Below, piece after piece: positions 41,927-50,242 of a DNA stretch of 64,000 nt. The notes beneath the pieces were generated by a model. The model searched no databases. It was not told the origin of the DNA and worked only from the letters and a program-made list of their open reading frames with translations. The stretch's first letter is position 1. The number at the start of each line of letters is the position of its first letter. Source of the DNA: an uncultured Collinsella sp. (lineage in GTDB: Bacteria; Actinomycetota; Coriobacteriia; Coriobacteriales; Coriobacteriaceae); the NCBI GenBank assembly GCA_900541175.1, contig UQIT01000006.1, positions 1 through 64,000 on the forward strand, given 5' to 3'. The position numbers and the translations under genes were made by a program.

Positions 41927-43012
41927 ATGGGTCTGATTCAAAAGAAGGACGAGAAGGACGAGATCGACGGCATCCAGATCATCGAGCGCGGCGAAGGCCC
42001 CGACGGTGATGAGGACGAGAAGATCGACCTGGTCGCCGGCACGTCTGCCGAACATATTGCCGCCGGTACGACCGCCGAGGAGGAAGACGCTCGCCTGGAG
42101 GCAAAGATCGCCGCGGACGCCGCCGACGAGAACCTCATGCCCCAGGAGCAGGACGAGGACGACGACTCCGACGTGGACGACCACGCTTGCAAGCACAAGA
42201 AGACGATGATTGCCGCCTTTGTAGTTGCAGTCGTGATCGCTGCCGTGGTCGGCTTCTTTATTGGCAATGGCGGCTTTGGCGGCAAGGGTGTCGGCTCGTC
42301 GACCCTGACCGAGGACCAGCTCGATTCGACCGTGGCAAGCTATAGCTACAACGGCAAGAAGAGCGACATCACCGCGCGCGAGGCCATCGAGAGCCAGTAC
42401 AGCCTCGACACCGTCAAGGATAGCGATGGCAACTACACCGCTCCTTCTGCCGACGTCATCCTGTCCTACGTGCGTAACAAGATCCTGCTCGACGCTGCCG
42501 AGGACGAGGGCATCACCGTCTCTTCTAAGGAGATGAAGCAGTACGCCGAGGAATCCATCGGCACTTCGGACTACAAGACCATGGCCACGCAGTATGGCGT
42601 ATCCAAGGACCAGGCCAAGCAGATCGTTCGTCAGTCCGCGACGCTGCAGAAGCTCTACAGGAAGAAGGTGGGCGATAGCTCCGCAAGCATGCCGACCGCT
42701 CCGACCGAGCCTTCTGACGGCAATGAGGACACCGCGAGCAAGGACTACGCCGATTACATCATCAACCTTGCCGGTGACGAGTGGGATAGCGAGAAGGGAA
42801 CCTGGAAGGACGCCGATGGCACCTACGCTAAGGCCTTTGCCGACGATGCTTTTACGGCCGATAGCGCTACCTATAAGCAGGCCATGACCGCCTATTACAC
42901 TGCCTACCAGCAGTACTCTTCGCAGGCCTCGAGCGCCAGCTCCAAGTGGACTGAGTATGCTAACGGCCTCTACGCCAAGGCCAACATCAGCATCTACGGC
43001 CTGTTTGCGTAA
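41927..43012 (+). CDS. Membrane-anchored SurA/PrsA-like protein without PPIase core
   Basis: A 361-residue protein with an acidic cytoplasmic N-terminal segment of about 85 residues, one transmembrane helix (TMIAAFVVAVVIAAVVGFFIG) and an extracellular helical domain. The outer part (VILSYVRNKILLDAAEDEGITVSSKEMKQYAEE, then KQIVRQSATLQKLYRKKV) resembles the N-terminal chaperone domain of SurA/PrsA. I see no parvulin prolyl-isomerase domain. It may assist folding of secreted proteins. ATG 41927 follows AAGGAG. It has its own terminator at 43056. Confidence 0.75.
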   Translation: MGLIQKKDEKDEIDGIQIIERGEGPDGDEDEKIDLVAGTSAEHIAAGTTAEEEDARLEAKIAADAADENLMPQEQDEDDDSDVDDHACKHKKTMIAAFVVAVVIAAVVGFFIGNGGFGGKGVGSSTLTEDQLDSTVASYSYNGKKSDITAREAIESQYSLDTVKDSDGNYTAPSADVILSYVRNKILLDAAEDEGITVSSKEMKQYAEESIGTSDYKTMATQYGVSKDQAKQIVRQSATLQKLYRKKVGDSSASMPTAPTEPSDGNEDTASKDYADYIINLAGDEWDSEKGTWKDADGTYAKAFADDAFTADSATYKQAMTAYYTAYQQYSSQASSASSKWTEYANGLYAKANISIYGLFA

Positions 43013-43055
43013 AGATTGCCTGAGCTTTCGAGTACGAAGCCGAAATATCTGATGG

Positions 43056-43092
43056 AGCCCCCTAGAACGGACATCGTTCTAGGGGGCTTGTT
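43056..43092 (+). terminator. Terminator between convergent genes
   Basis: gccccctagaacg and cgttctagggggc are exact complements (13 bp) around GACAT region, followed by TTGTTG. Confidence 0.85.
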
Positions 43093-43125
43093 GCGTTGAA
43101 GGCGTGATTGGCGGCTTAATTATGG

Positions 43126-43365
43126 CTATTCATCTTTAAGTCCAAAAAGGCTATCGGCTTCATCGTCGGATATATATTCCAGTACATCGCCCGGTTGGCA
43201 GTCGAGTGCCCGGCATATCGCGTCAAGAGTTGAAAAACGTATGGCAGAAACCTTGCCCGTCTTAATGCGTGACATATTGACCTGGGAGATGCCCACACGT
43301 TCCGCAAGCTCTTTGGATGAGATCTTGCGTTCGGCGAGCATGCGGTCAAGCCGCAGAATAATCAT
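43126..43365 (-). CDS. XRE-family helix-turn-helix regulator (YozG-like)
   Basis: A 79-residue regulator with a single Cro/CI-type HTH: LAERKISSKELAERVGISQVNMSR, then KTGKVSAIRFSTLDAICRAL and CQPGDVLEYI. This short form with the CQPGDVLEY end typically accompanies DUF2975 membrane proteins. Here the DUF2975 gene lies directly upstream on the same strand, with a gap of nine bases. The pair is poorer in GC than its surroundings. The regulator probably controls its own operon. Confidence 0.92.
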   Translation of the reverse strand: MIILRLDRMLAERKISSKELAERVGISQVNMSRIKTGKVSAIRFSTLDAICRALDCQPGDVLEYISDDEADSLFGLKDE

Positions 43366-43374
43366 GGATTCTCC

Positions 43375-44013
43375 CTAGAGCAACTCGTCATCTTGTTTTT
43401 GCAGGATATACCCGTAGCGGAAGACGCTGGCAATCAGGCAAATAATCAGGCCTGCAAAGAGCATGGAGGGCTCGAATAACTGGCCGGCGAACGCATCCGT
43501 AAAGCTGCCGCCAAATCCTGAGAGTATCATTCCCGTGATTACGGCGCCAAGAAGCCTCACGGCAACGCCGCCGATAAGGAATAAATGTCCTACTCGACGA
43601 AGTGTCTGGTTACATTCAAGGTCAAAGGGCCTGCCTTCCTTTTCAATGTTGAAGAAAAGCCTGCGCACGCTTAGCGCGATGGTAAGCGCGAGACATGTCA
43701 TCAAGAGGCTTCCTATGGCAGTGTGACCATCGTGTGCGACGAGCATAAGTGGGGTCTGTGCATTGGCGCCGACGAGAGCGAGGCACGGTCCTTCGCCGGC
43801 TTGAAGTTCTACGGATTGGAGACAGAATCCTTGGGAGAGACTGGGCAATATGAGTAGAAGGTCGATTGCAATGACTGCGAAGAGTCCCAGAGCGAGTGCC
43901 ACAGTGGCGCAGATTGTGGCCCATTTGCAGATGCGGGTGAGCCTCCTCAGCTCGGCTATTGTCTGTTCGCGACCGATGGCTTCATTCGATGCGGATACGT
44001 TCCGGCGGATCAT
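43375..44013 (-). CDS. DUF2975-family membrane protein
   Basis: A 212-residue protein with four hydrophobic segments (ICATVALALGLFAVIAIDLLL, SLLMTCLALTIALSVRRLF, GHLFLIGGVAVRLLGAVITG, PSMLFAGLIICLIASVF), the pattern of DUF2975, whose role is unknown. The conserved arrangement with an XRE regulator is seen across Firmicutes and Actinobacteria. The ATG at 44013 follows GGAGGGG; TTG at 44028 is an alternative. The lower GC suggests horizontal origin. Promoter sequence is probably in the very AT-rich stretch at 44040-44100. Confidence 0.85.
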   Translation of the reverse strand: MIRRNVSASNEAIGREQTIAELRRLTRICKWATICATVALALGLFAVIAIDLLLILPSLSQGFCLQSVELQAGEGPCLALVGANAQTPLMLVAHDGHTAIGSLLMTCLALTIALSVRRLFFNIEKEGRPFDLECNQTLRRVGHLFLIGGVAVRLLGAVITGMILSGFGGSFTDAFAGQLFEPSMLFAGLIICLIASVFRYGYILQKQDDELL

Positions 44014-44244
44014 AGCCCCTCCAACCAATCTCTTGGATGATACTTGTATCTTATATCATAATTAACGATAAACGATAAATAATTACGTATACTGAGTAAG
44101 TAATGATTGAAAACGATTAGCGTGAGCTATTAGCTCATTTTGGATGCCGGAGTTTGGCGTTCGGGGGATGAGGGCAAATGCCAAAAACTTCCCGTGATCG
44201 CGCAAGCGCTCCATCGCGCTTCCCTAATTCATCTGGGAAAACAA

Positions 44245-44260
44245 CTGCAAACGATTGCAA
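44245..44260. promoter_or_regulatory. LacI/CcpA-type operator-like site
   Basis: ctgcaaacgattgcaa is a near-perfect palindrome around a central CG, the shape of LacI-family operators and catabolite-response elements. Confidence 0.4.
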
Positions 44261-44265
44261 GTAAC

Positions 44266-44295
44266 CGGTGAACGGTCGAAAACTACCGTTCACCG
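44266..44295. promoter_or_regulatory. Perfect inverted pair of CGGTGAACGGT
   Basis: cggtgaacggt (44266-44276) and its exact reverse complement (44285-44295) flank eight bases. Each arm also contains the direct repeat CGGT-n3-CGGT. A diverged copy with the same spacing lies at 44484-44514, and the motif recurs in the other PTS control region at 60603 and 60679. Confidence 0.55.
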
Positions 44296-44445
44296 ATAAT
44301 CTCAACACTGGTTCTAACTGGTATTAAGTCAAAAAGACCAATTCACATATCTTCACAATGACCTGCAATTTTTCTACATGCTATTTTTAGCCGCCCTACG
44401 TTGTTTAGACACAGGAATAGATCCGATCTTTTGCCAAAGCATTTC

Positions 44446-44456
44446 GAAACGGTTTC
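44446..44456. promoter_or_regulatory. GAAACGGTTTC palindrome
   Basis: gaaac-g-gtttc, a perfect 5-bp inverted repeat of the LacI/CcpA operator kind, about 260 bases before the PTS IIA gene. Confidence 0.4.
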
Positions 44457-44589
44457 AAAACCGCAGGTAGAAGTGTTAATGACCGGTAAACGGTCGAAAT
44501 ATCACCGTGAGCGGTGCAAAAACGTTTTACTGTATAAATCAACGAAAGCGACCTCTTCCGTGGTGATATAGTGGCAACAACACATCACA

Positions 44590-44620
44590 TGGTTACTACC
44601 AGTTGAGAGACCACTGGTCT
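44590..44620. promoter_or_regulatory. Tandem GntR (DasR/NagR-like) operator sites
   Basis: TGGT-tact-ACCA (44590-44601) and AGACCA-c-TGGTCT (44608-44620) lie side by side about 100 bases before the PTS operon. The first core recurs as CTGGT-tact-ACCAG at 48882-48895 upstream of the SIS gene. HutC/DasR-type regulators bind TGGTCTAGACCA-like sites, and a GntR gene sits between the two target operons. Confidence 0.6.
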
Positions 44621-44718
44621 TCAAAGAACGCTTTCCAAGAAGCTTTAAGGGCGATTGCTCGCTGGCTTCCGAAAATCATCGGACTCAGATCGTACACACC
44701 TTCGGAAGGGAAATTTGA

Positions 44719-45162
44719 ATGGTTGGCTTTATTCTTACCGGTCATGGACAGTTCGCACCTGGCCTCGCAAGCGCTATCGCTATGGTTGCCGGCGATCAGC
44801 CCGCTTTTACTGTCGTTCCTTTTGAGGGCGACCAGGCTGCATCCTACGGTGAGGATCTCCGCGCCGCTATTACCGCCATGCGCGAGGAGTGCGATGGCGT
44901 GCTCGTCTTTACCGACCTGCTTGGTGGCACCCCGTTCAACCAGTCGATGATGATTGCCCAGGATGTCGACAACGTCGAGGTTCTGACTGGCACCAACCTT
45001 CCCATGGTTATTGAGCTTCTGTTCCTTCGCGGCAATGCTACGCTCGCCGAGCTTGGCGAGCAGGCCGTGACCGTTGGTCAGACGGGCATCACCGCCCAGA
45101 CGGTCGCATCCGTTGCCGGCTCCGACGAGGAAGATATCTTCGGCGACGAGGACGGCATCTAA
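44719..45162 (+). CDS. PTS system IIA, mannose/sorbose family
   Basis: A 147-residue IIA of the mannose-fructose-sorbose family. The phosphorylated His is residue 9 in FILTGHGQFAPGLASAI; the second family motif is VFTDLLGGTPFNQSMM. A short acidic tail (SDEEDIFGDEDG) follows the domain. It starts the amino-sugar PTS operon; ATG 44719 follows GGAAGGG. The stop overlaps the YajC-like gene by one base (TAATG). Together with IIB, IIC and IID it forms a complete separate-subunit transporter. Confidence 0.94.
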   Translation: MVGFILTGHGQFAPGLASAIAMVAGDQPAFTVVPFEGDQAASYGEDLRAAITAMREECDGVLVFTDLLGGTPFNQSMMIAQDVDNVEVLTGTNLPMVIELLFLRGNATLAELGEQAVTVGQTGITAQTVASVAGSDEEDIFGDEDGI

Positions 45163-45443
45163 TGGCCGATTTCGGAGCCAACGTCCTGAGCTCTTCGGTC
45201 GCTCTTTTGGGTCTGCTTGCCATCATGGGTTTGATTTACACCATTTGGTCGCAAATCAACATGAAGAAGAAGCAGAAGTACTTCAAGGAGCTGCACACCG
45301 AGCTCAAGCCGGGTCAGGAGGTTCTTTTCGCCGGCGGTATCTACGGAACCGTCAAGGGCATCGAAGGCGAGAAGGTCCAGATTAAAGTCCGATCCGGAGC
45401 CGTCGTAGATGTTTCGCGTTACGCGATTCAGGAGATCAAGTAA
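45162..45443 (+). CDS. YajC-family protein inside the PTS operon
   Basis: A 93-residue protein with one N-terminal transmembrane helix (SVALLGLLAIMGLIYTIWS) and a basic segment, then the YajC domain (LKPGQEVLFAGGIYGTVKGI, then VQIKVRSGAVVDVSRYAI). YajC is an accessory of the Sec translocon, but here it is translationally coupled to a PTS IIA gene and separated from sec genes. Comparable YajC genes occur in streptococcal mannose-family PTS operons such as the one linked to hyaluronate use. Its role in the transporter is not known. Confidence 0.88.
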   Translation: MADFGANVLSSSVALLGLLAIMGLIYTIWSQINMKKKQKYFKELHTELKPGQEVLFAGGIYGTVKGIEGEKVQIKVRSGAVVDVSRYAIQEIK

Positions 45444-45479
45444 CTGTCGTCAGCAAATAACGAAAGGAAGCTGATCAAC

Positions 45480-45962
45480 ATGGCAGAACCCAACATTCTT
45501 CTTACCCGCATCGATAACCGACTGGTCCATGGTCAGGTTGCCACCCAGTGGAACTCCACTCTGGGCTCCAACCTCATCCTCGTCGCCAACGACGACGTGT
45601 CGACCAACACCATGCGCCAGAACCTCATGAAGATGGCCGCTCCCACCGGCGTCGCTACGCGTTTCTTCTCCCTGCAGAAGACCATCGACGTCATTGGCAA
45701 GGCGAGCCCGCGCCAGAAGATCTTCATCGTGGCCGAAACACCGGAAGACGTGCTTACGCTCGTCAAGGGCGGTGTGCCTATAAAGAAGGTAAACATCGGC
45801 AACATGCACATGTCGGAAGGAAAGCGCCAAGTCGCCACCTCCGTCGCAGTTAACGACGAGGATGTCGCTGCGTTTAAAGAGCTGCAGGAATTGGGGGTGG
45901 AGTTGGAGATCAGGCGCGTTCCGAGCACGCCTGTTGAGGACACGAGCAAGCTCTTCTCGTAA
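45480..45962 (+). CDS. PTS system IIB, mannose/sorbose family
   Basis: A 160-residue soluble phosphocarrier. The phosphorylated His is in LLTRIDNRLVHGQVATQW near residue 18, in perfect family context. Other landmarks are KIFIVAETPEDVLTLVKGGV and KKVNIGNMHMSEGKRQVATS. ATG 45480 follows GAAAGGAAG. It lies between the YajC-like gene and IIC. A paralogue at 55946 shares its whole length but has Tyr at the phosphorylation site. Confidence 0.95.
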   Translation: MAEPNILLTRIDNRLVHGQVATQWNSTLGSNLILVANDDVSTNTMRQNLMKMAAPTGVATRFFSLQKTIDVIGKASPRQKIFIVAETPEDVLTLVKGGVPIKKVNIGNMHMSEGKRQVATSVAVNDEDVAAFKELQELGVELEIRRVPSTPVEDTSKLFS

Positions 45963-46052
45963 TCCTCGTGATCCACGTTGTCAGGAGTGAAACCCTGACA
46001 TTCTGTACGTGAAATCCAAAGTGCGTACATACATTTTGAAAGGAGGAGCAAG

Positions 46053-46853
46053 ATGGAATACACGATCTTCCAGGTCGCTCTGGTCTTCATCGTCACGTTT
46101 GTCGCGGCAATCGACCAGTTTAACTTCCTCGAGTCTCTCTATCAGCCCATCGTCACCGGCGCCGTCATCGGTCTTATCCTTGGCGACCTCAACACCGGTC
46201 TTCTCGTGGGTGGTACTTATCAGCTCATGACGATCGGCAACATGCCGATCGGAGGTGCTCAGCCGCCTAACGCTGTTATCGGCGGCATCATGGCAGCCAT
46301 TCTCGCTATTGCTACGGGCCTCGAGCCCAACGCGGCAGTCGGCCTTGCCATTCCGTTCGCTCTGCTTGGTCAGCTCGGCGTTACCCTGGTCTTCACGCTT
46401 ATGTCGCCGCTCATGTCCTCCGCGGACAACATGGCTCACAACGCTGACACCAAGGGTATCGAGCGTCTGAACTACTTCGCCATGGCTCTGCTCGGCCTGA
46501 TCTTCGCCGTCGTCGTCACCCTGTTCTTCATCGCTGGCGCCACTATCGGTCAGACCATCGCTTCCGCCATCCCGACTTGGCTGCAGACCGGTCTCTCCGC
46601 TGCAGGCGGCATGATGCGCTTCGTCGGCTTCGCCGTCCTGCTCAAGGTTATGATGAACCGCGATATGTGGGGCTTCTTCCTCATGGGCTTTGGCCTCGCG
46701 CTCATCACCGTTGCCAACGATTCTCTGGCAACCCCTGCTCTGCTCATTCTCGCTCTCATCGGCTTCGGCATCGCTTTCTGGGACTTCCAGCAGCAGACCG
46801 AGCTGAAGGGTGCAGCTGTTTCTGACGGAGGTGACTTCGAAGATGGCATCTAA
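46053..46853 (+). CDS. PTS system IIC, mannose/sorbose family
   Basis: A 266-residue membrane subunit. About seven hydrophobic stretches; family motifs AIDQFNFLESLYQPIVTGAV and YQLMTIGNMPIGGAQPPNAV near the N terminus and PLMSSADNMAHNADTKGIER in the middle. ATG 46053 follows AAAGGAGGAGC. Together with IID it forms the translocating channel. It overlaps IID by 11 bases, indicating coupled translation. Similarity pattern fits the AgaC/AgaW type, which handles N-acetylgalactosamine or galactosamine. Confidence 0.93.
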   Translation: MEYTIFQVALVFIVTFVAAIDQFNFLESLYQPIVTGAVIGLILGDLNTGLLVGGTYQLMTIGNMPIGGAQPPNAVIGGIMAAILAIATGLEPNAAVGLAIPFALLGQLGVTLVFTLMSPLMSSADNMAHNADTKGIERLNYFAMALLGLIFAVVVTLFFIAGATIGQTIASAIPTWLQTGLSAAGGMMRFVGFAVLLKVMMNRDMWGFFLMGFGLALITVANDSLATPALLILALIGFGIAFWDFQQQTELKGAAVSDGGDFEDGI

Positions 46854-47925
46854 TGAGTATGTGATCCCGGAGCACTACGAGGATCTCACTCCTGCTCCGC
46901 AGCTCGACCAGAAGACCCTCAACAAGATGGCTTGGCGCTCCTGCTTCCTGCAGGCCTCGTTCAACTACGAGCGTATGCAGGCCGCTGGCTGGCTCTACTC
47001 CATCATCCCCGGTCTGGAGAAGATCCACACCAACAAGAACGACCTCGCGGCTTCCATGAGCCACAACCTGGAGTTCTTCAACACTCACCCGTTCCTCGTC
47101 ACCTTTGTTATGGGTATCGTGCTTTCGCTCGAGCAGAACAAGGTTGACATCCCCACGATCCGCGCCGTCCGCGTCGCCGCAATGGGCCCGCTCGGTGGTA
47201 TCGGTGACGCCCTGTTCTGGCTGACGCTCGTGCCTATCACGGCCGGCATCACCTCCAACATGGCCATCAACGGCAACGCCGCTGCGCCGATCATCTTCCT
47301 GGTGATCTTCAACGCCGTCCAGTTCGCTCTGCGCTTCTGGCTCATGAACTGGTCCTACAAGCTTGGCACCAGCGCTATTGATGCTCTGACCGCCAACATG
47401 CAGGCCTTCACGCGTGCCGCTTCCATCATGGGCGTCTTCGTCGTCGGTTGCCTGGTCGTCACCATGGGTGGCACCCAGATCAACCTGCAGATCCCCAACG
47501 GCACCACCCGTGGCCTCTCCGCCAATACCGTGATCGTCTCCGAGAAGGAGGCCGAGAACTTCACCGGTATGGAGGGCATCGATACCGAGACCGCTGAGGC
47601 CGGTACCATCGCCATGACCGATAAGGACGGCAACGCCCTTACCGCTTCCGATGCCGACGGCAACGCTGTCGAGTGCGGCGTCACCGATCTGGGCAACGGC
47701 ATGGAGTCCGTGACCTACGGCACCGTTACCGAGGATCCGGTCAACTTCTCTGTTGCCGACACCCTCAACACCATCGTCCCGAAGCTCGTCCCGCTTATGC
47801 TTACGCTGCTGCTTTACTACATGTTCGCTAAGCACAGCTGGACCCCGACCAAGGGCATTCTGCTGCTCTTCGTCCTGGGCATCCTGGGCGCTGGCCCGCT
47901 TGGTCTCTGGCCGAGCATCTGGTAA
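46843..47925 (+). CDS. PTS system IID, mannose/sorbose family, with an insert
   Basis: The 360-residue membrane partner of IIC. The N-terminal LNKMAWRSCFLQASFNYERM and the MGPLGGIGDALFWLTLVPI motif are diagnostic. The usual length is about 270-300 residues. The extra length is a hydrophilic Gly/Asp/Thr-rich segment of about 60 residues (around 245-310, with TDKDGNALTASDADGNAV) before the last helices, probably on the outer face. ATG 46843 lies inside the IIC end with GGAGGTG nine bases before it. The operon ends at 47992-48029. Confidence 0.92.
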   Translation: MASNEYVIPEHYEDLTPAPQLDQKTLNKMAWRSCFLQASFNYERMQAAGWLYSIIPGLEKIHTNKNDLAASMSHNLEFFNTHPFLVTFVMGIVLSLEQNKVDIPTIRAVRVAAMGPLGGIGDALFWLTLVPITAGITSNMAINGNAAAPIIFLVIFNAVQFALRFWLMNWSYKLGTSAIDALTANMQAFTRAASIMGVFVVGCLVVTMGGTQINLQIPNGTTRGLSANTVIVSEKEAENFTGMEGIDTETAEAGTIAMTDKDGNALTASDADGNAVECGVTDLGNGMESVTYGTVTEDPVNFSVADTLNTIVPKLVPLMLTLLLYYMFAKHSWTPTKGILLLFVLGILGAGPLGLWPSIW

Positions 47926-47991
47926 GGCTCTAGCTTGAGGGGTGTGTCCCTACGCGGCTCACACCCCGACCCCTTAAGCCATGTGTATGTT

Positions 47992-48029
47992 AAAAGCCGC
48001 GTGCTCGAAAGAGCGCGCGGCTTTTGTTT
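47992..48029 (+). terminator. Terminator of the amino-sugar PTS operon
   Basis: aaaagccgcgtgctc and gagcgcgcggctttt pair over 15 bp (one wobble) around GAAA, followed by gttttc. An additional stem ggggtgtg/cacacccc precedes it at 47939-47968. Confidence 0.88.
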
Positions 48030-48110
48030 TCTTGATGAGTCGGGTGTTGCAGACCGATAATGCTTAACACCCAAGGTAGTTAGCCGGATTCGAGCAAAAG
48101 GGAGGATAGG

Positions 48111-48842
48111 ATGGCGATCGGAGCGCGCAAACAGCCTCTTTACGATCAGCTGGTCGATATTCTGACCGAAAAGATTGACCATGAATATCATGCCGGTGAC
48201 ATGATTCCTTCCGAGCGCGAACTTTCGGAGCGCTATGGTCTCTCGCGCACCACGGTGCGCCTGGCTCTGCAGGAATTGGAGCGTTTAGGACTGGTGGTTC
48301 GGCAGCACGGTCGCGGCACCTTTGTGACCGACCGTTCGGCAAAGGCAACCAATCTTATGCAGTCCTACAGCTTTACCGAGCAGATGCGCGCGATGGGTCG
48401 CGACCCCGAGACCACGATTCTCGAGTTTTGCGAGATGGAGGCCGATAAGAATCTGGCCGAGCATATGGGATTGCGTATCGGTGATCGCATTTTTAAGCTT
48501 AAGCGCCTTCGTTCTGCCGACAACATGCCCATGATGGTCGAACGCAGCTATCTACCGGTTCGTCAATTTCTGTCCCTAAAGCGACCGCTGCTGGAGCGTA
48601 AGCCGCTTTACGATGTGATTGAGCAGGACTTTCAGCAAAAGATTCGCGTGGCCGAAGAGGAGTTCTATGCGAGCATAGCCCGTCCTACCGATGCCCACCT
48701 TTTGGGAATTGTCGAGGGCTCGCCTGTGCTCGATTTGGTCAGGACTACGTATAACGAGTCAAACGAGGTTGTGGAGTATACGCTCTCGGTTGCTCGTGCC
48801 GATCAGTTTAAATACAAGGTTTATCACCAGCGTAGCAACTAG
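48111..48842 (+). CDS. GntR/HutC-family regulator of the amino-sugar locus
   Basis: A 243-residue repressor with a GntR winged helix (LYDQLVDILTEKI, LSRTTVRLALQELERLGLVV, HGRGTFV) and a C-terminal UTRA sugar-phosphate-sensing domain (MPMMVERSYLPVRQFLSLK, VVEYTLSVARADQFKY). Overall layout matches NagR/DasR/AgaR-type regulators. ATG 48111 follows GGGAGGATAGG. It stands between the PTS operon and the SIS/deacetylase genes. TGGT-tact-ACCA sites upstream of both targets (44590, 48882) fit its expected binding. Effector is inferred to be a phosphorylated amino sugar. Confidence 0.9.
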   Translation: MAIGARKQPLYDQLVDILTEKIDHEYHAGDMIPSERELSERYGLSRTTVRLALQELERLGLVVRQHGRGTFVTDRSAKATNLMQSYSFTEQMRAMGRDPETTILEFCEMEADKNLAEHMGLRIGDRIFKLKRLRSADNMPMMVERSYLPVRQFLSLKRPLLERKPLYDVIEQDFQQKIRVAEEEFYASIARPTDAHLLGIVEGSPVLDLVRTTYNESNEVVEYTLSVARADQFKYKVYHQRSN

Positions 48843-48881
48843 TGTCCGCATCGTTTCCATATGGTGATTCTTTGCATTTAA

Positions 48882-48917
48882 CTGGTTACTACCAGATAAC
48901 CAACCGAAGTGTATAAT
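48882..48917 (+). promoter_or_regulatory. GntR operator and -10 box of the SIS gene
   Basis: CTGGT-tact-ACCAG (48882-48895), a perfect 5-bp inverted repeat, is followed by TATAAT at 48912-48917. The operator covers the -35 position, where no good consensus hexamer exists, so repression by occlusion is likely. The gene starts 40 bases after the -10. Confidence 0.6.
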
Positions 48918-48956
48918 TGCACGTCAGAGGATTACTTCTAGAGAGAGGTATTAGAA

Positions 48957-50123
48957 ATGTTCGAGAAGAGTGTCGAGGAGCTCACCGAGCTCGGCGCCCA
49001 GATCACCACGGCCGAGATTGCTCAGCAGCCCGAGCTTTGGCGTGATACGCTCAACATCTATCGCGAGAACAAGGAGGCCATTGAGGCCTTTCTGGCCGAG
49101 GCTCGCGCTATGGGCGAGGGCCGTCTGTCCGTTGTCTTCACCGGTGCCGGTACGTCCGACTACGTTGGCGATACCTGCGCCCCGTACCTGCGTCACGCTG
49201 GCAACACTGATCTCTACGACTTTAAGCCCATCGCCACGACCGACATCGTGAGCGCCCCGCGCGACTTCCTGCGCGCCGAGGATCCCACGCTCGTGGTTTC
49301 CTTTGCCCGCTCTGGCAACAGCCCCGAGAGCCTTGCCGCCGTTGCCGTTGCCAAGGAGCTCGTCCACAACGTCAAGTTCCTCAACATCACCTGCGCTCCC
49401 GAGGGCAAGCTCGCCGTCGAGTCTGCCGATGATCCCAACGCGCTGACGCTGCTCATCCCGCGCGCCAACGACAAGGGCTTCGCCATGACTGGTTCTTATT
49501 CCTGCATGACCCTGCTCTCCACCCTTATTTTCGACACTGCCTCTGACGAGCAGAAGGCCGAGTGGGTCGAGACCATCGCCAAGATGGGCGAGGAGGTTAT
49601 CGCTCGTGAGCCCGAGGTCGCCGATTACCTGGCTGGCGACTTCAACCGCGTGACCTACTTGGGTTCTGGCTCCTTCGGTGGTCTTGCCCAGGAGAGCCAG
49701 CTCAAGATCCTTGAGCTTGCTCACGGTCTGGTCGCTACTTCCTACGACACCTCCATGGGCTATCGTCACGGACCTAAGTCCTTCGTCGACGATAAGACGC
49801 TCGTCTTCGTGTTCGTCAACAACGACGCCTACACCCGTCAGTACGACATCGACATCCTCAACGAGATCGGTGGCGACGAGATCGCTCAGCACACCATCGC
49901 CGTTCAGCAGGAAGGTGCCACCGTCTATGAGGGTGAGTCCTTCACCTTTAAGGGCTACGAGGCGCTTCCCGAGGGCTACCTTGCTCTGCCGTTCGTGATG
50001 TTTGCCCAGGCCATCAGCCTGCTCAATTCCGTGCGCGTGGGCAACACGCCCGATACGCCGAGCCCCACCGGTACGGTCAACCGCGTGGTTAAGGGCGTGA
50101 CGATTCACCCCTTCACCGCTTAA
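48957..50123 (+). CDS. agaS: SIS-domain sugar isomerase/deaminase, AgaS-like
   Basis: A 388-residue double-SIS protein of the AgaS type. AgaS deaminates and isomerises galactosamine-6-phosphate to tagatose-6-phosphate. The first SIS domain has VVFTGAGTSDYVGDTCAPYL and LVVSFARSGNSPESLAAV; the second has VTYLGSGSFGGLAQESQLK and DTSMGYRHGPKSFVD. It lacks the glutaminase domain of GlmS. ATG 48957 follows GAGAGAGG. It has its own promoter with a GntR site and a terminator at 50142. The neighbouring deacetylase and kinase support the galactosamine assignment over a glucosamine one. Confidence 0.88.
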   Translation: MFEKSVEELTELGAQITTAEIAQQPELWRDTLNIYRENKEAIEAFLAEARAMGEGRLSVVFTGAGTSDYVGDTCAPYLRHAGNTDLYDFKPIATTDIVSAPRDFLRAEDPTLVVSFARSGNSPESLAAVAVAKELVHNVKFLNITCAPEGKLAVESADDPNALTLLIPRANDKGFAMTGSYSCMTLLSTLIFDTASDEQKAEWVETIAKMGEEVIAREPEVADYLAGDFNRVTYLGSGSFGGLAQESQLKILELAHGLVATSYDTSMGYRHGPKSFVDDKTLVFVFVNNDAYTRQYDIDILNEIGGDEIAQHTIAVQQEGATVYEGESFTFKGYEALPEGYLALPFVMFAQAISLLNSVRVGNTPDTPSPTGTVNRVVKGVTIHPFTA

Positions 50124-50141
50124 TCGCGTCCCCCTGTAAGG

Positions 50142-50178
50142 GCGCCCGTCCGCTCATAACGGCGGGCGGGCGCTTTTT
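50142..50178 (+). terminator. Terminator after agaS
   Basis: gcgcccgtccgc and gcgggcgggcgc pair over 12 bp with one wobble, followed by TTTTTG. It separates agaS from the deacetylase gene. Confidence 0.85.
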
Positions 50179-50242
50179 GTTTTTACATGGACCGGGTATA
50201 AGTATCACCACGGTCAACTGCTTCAAGAAGCAAGGAGTGCAT

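Larger units (their letters stand above)
44014..44718. other. Long regulatory region upstream of the amino-sugar PTS
   Basis: About 700 bases without a credible gene, AT-rich, between the divergent DUF2975 pair and the PTS operon. It is unusually dense in operator-like palindromes: 44245-44260, 44266-44295, 44446-44456, 44484-44514 and 44590-44620, each listed or discussed separately. The density suggests control by several repressors. Confidence 0.6.
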
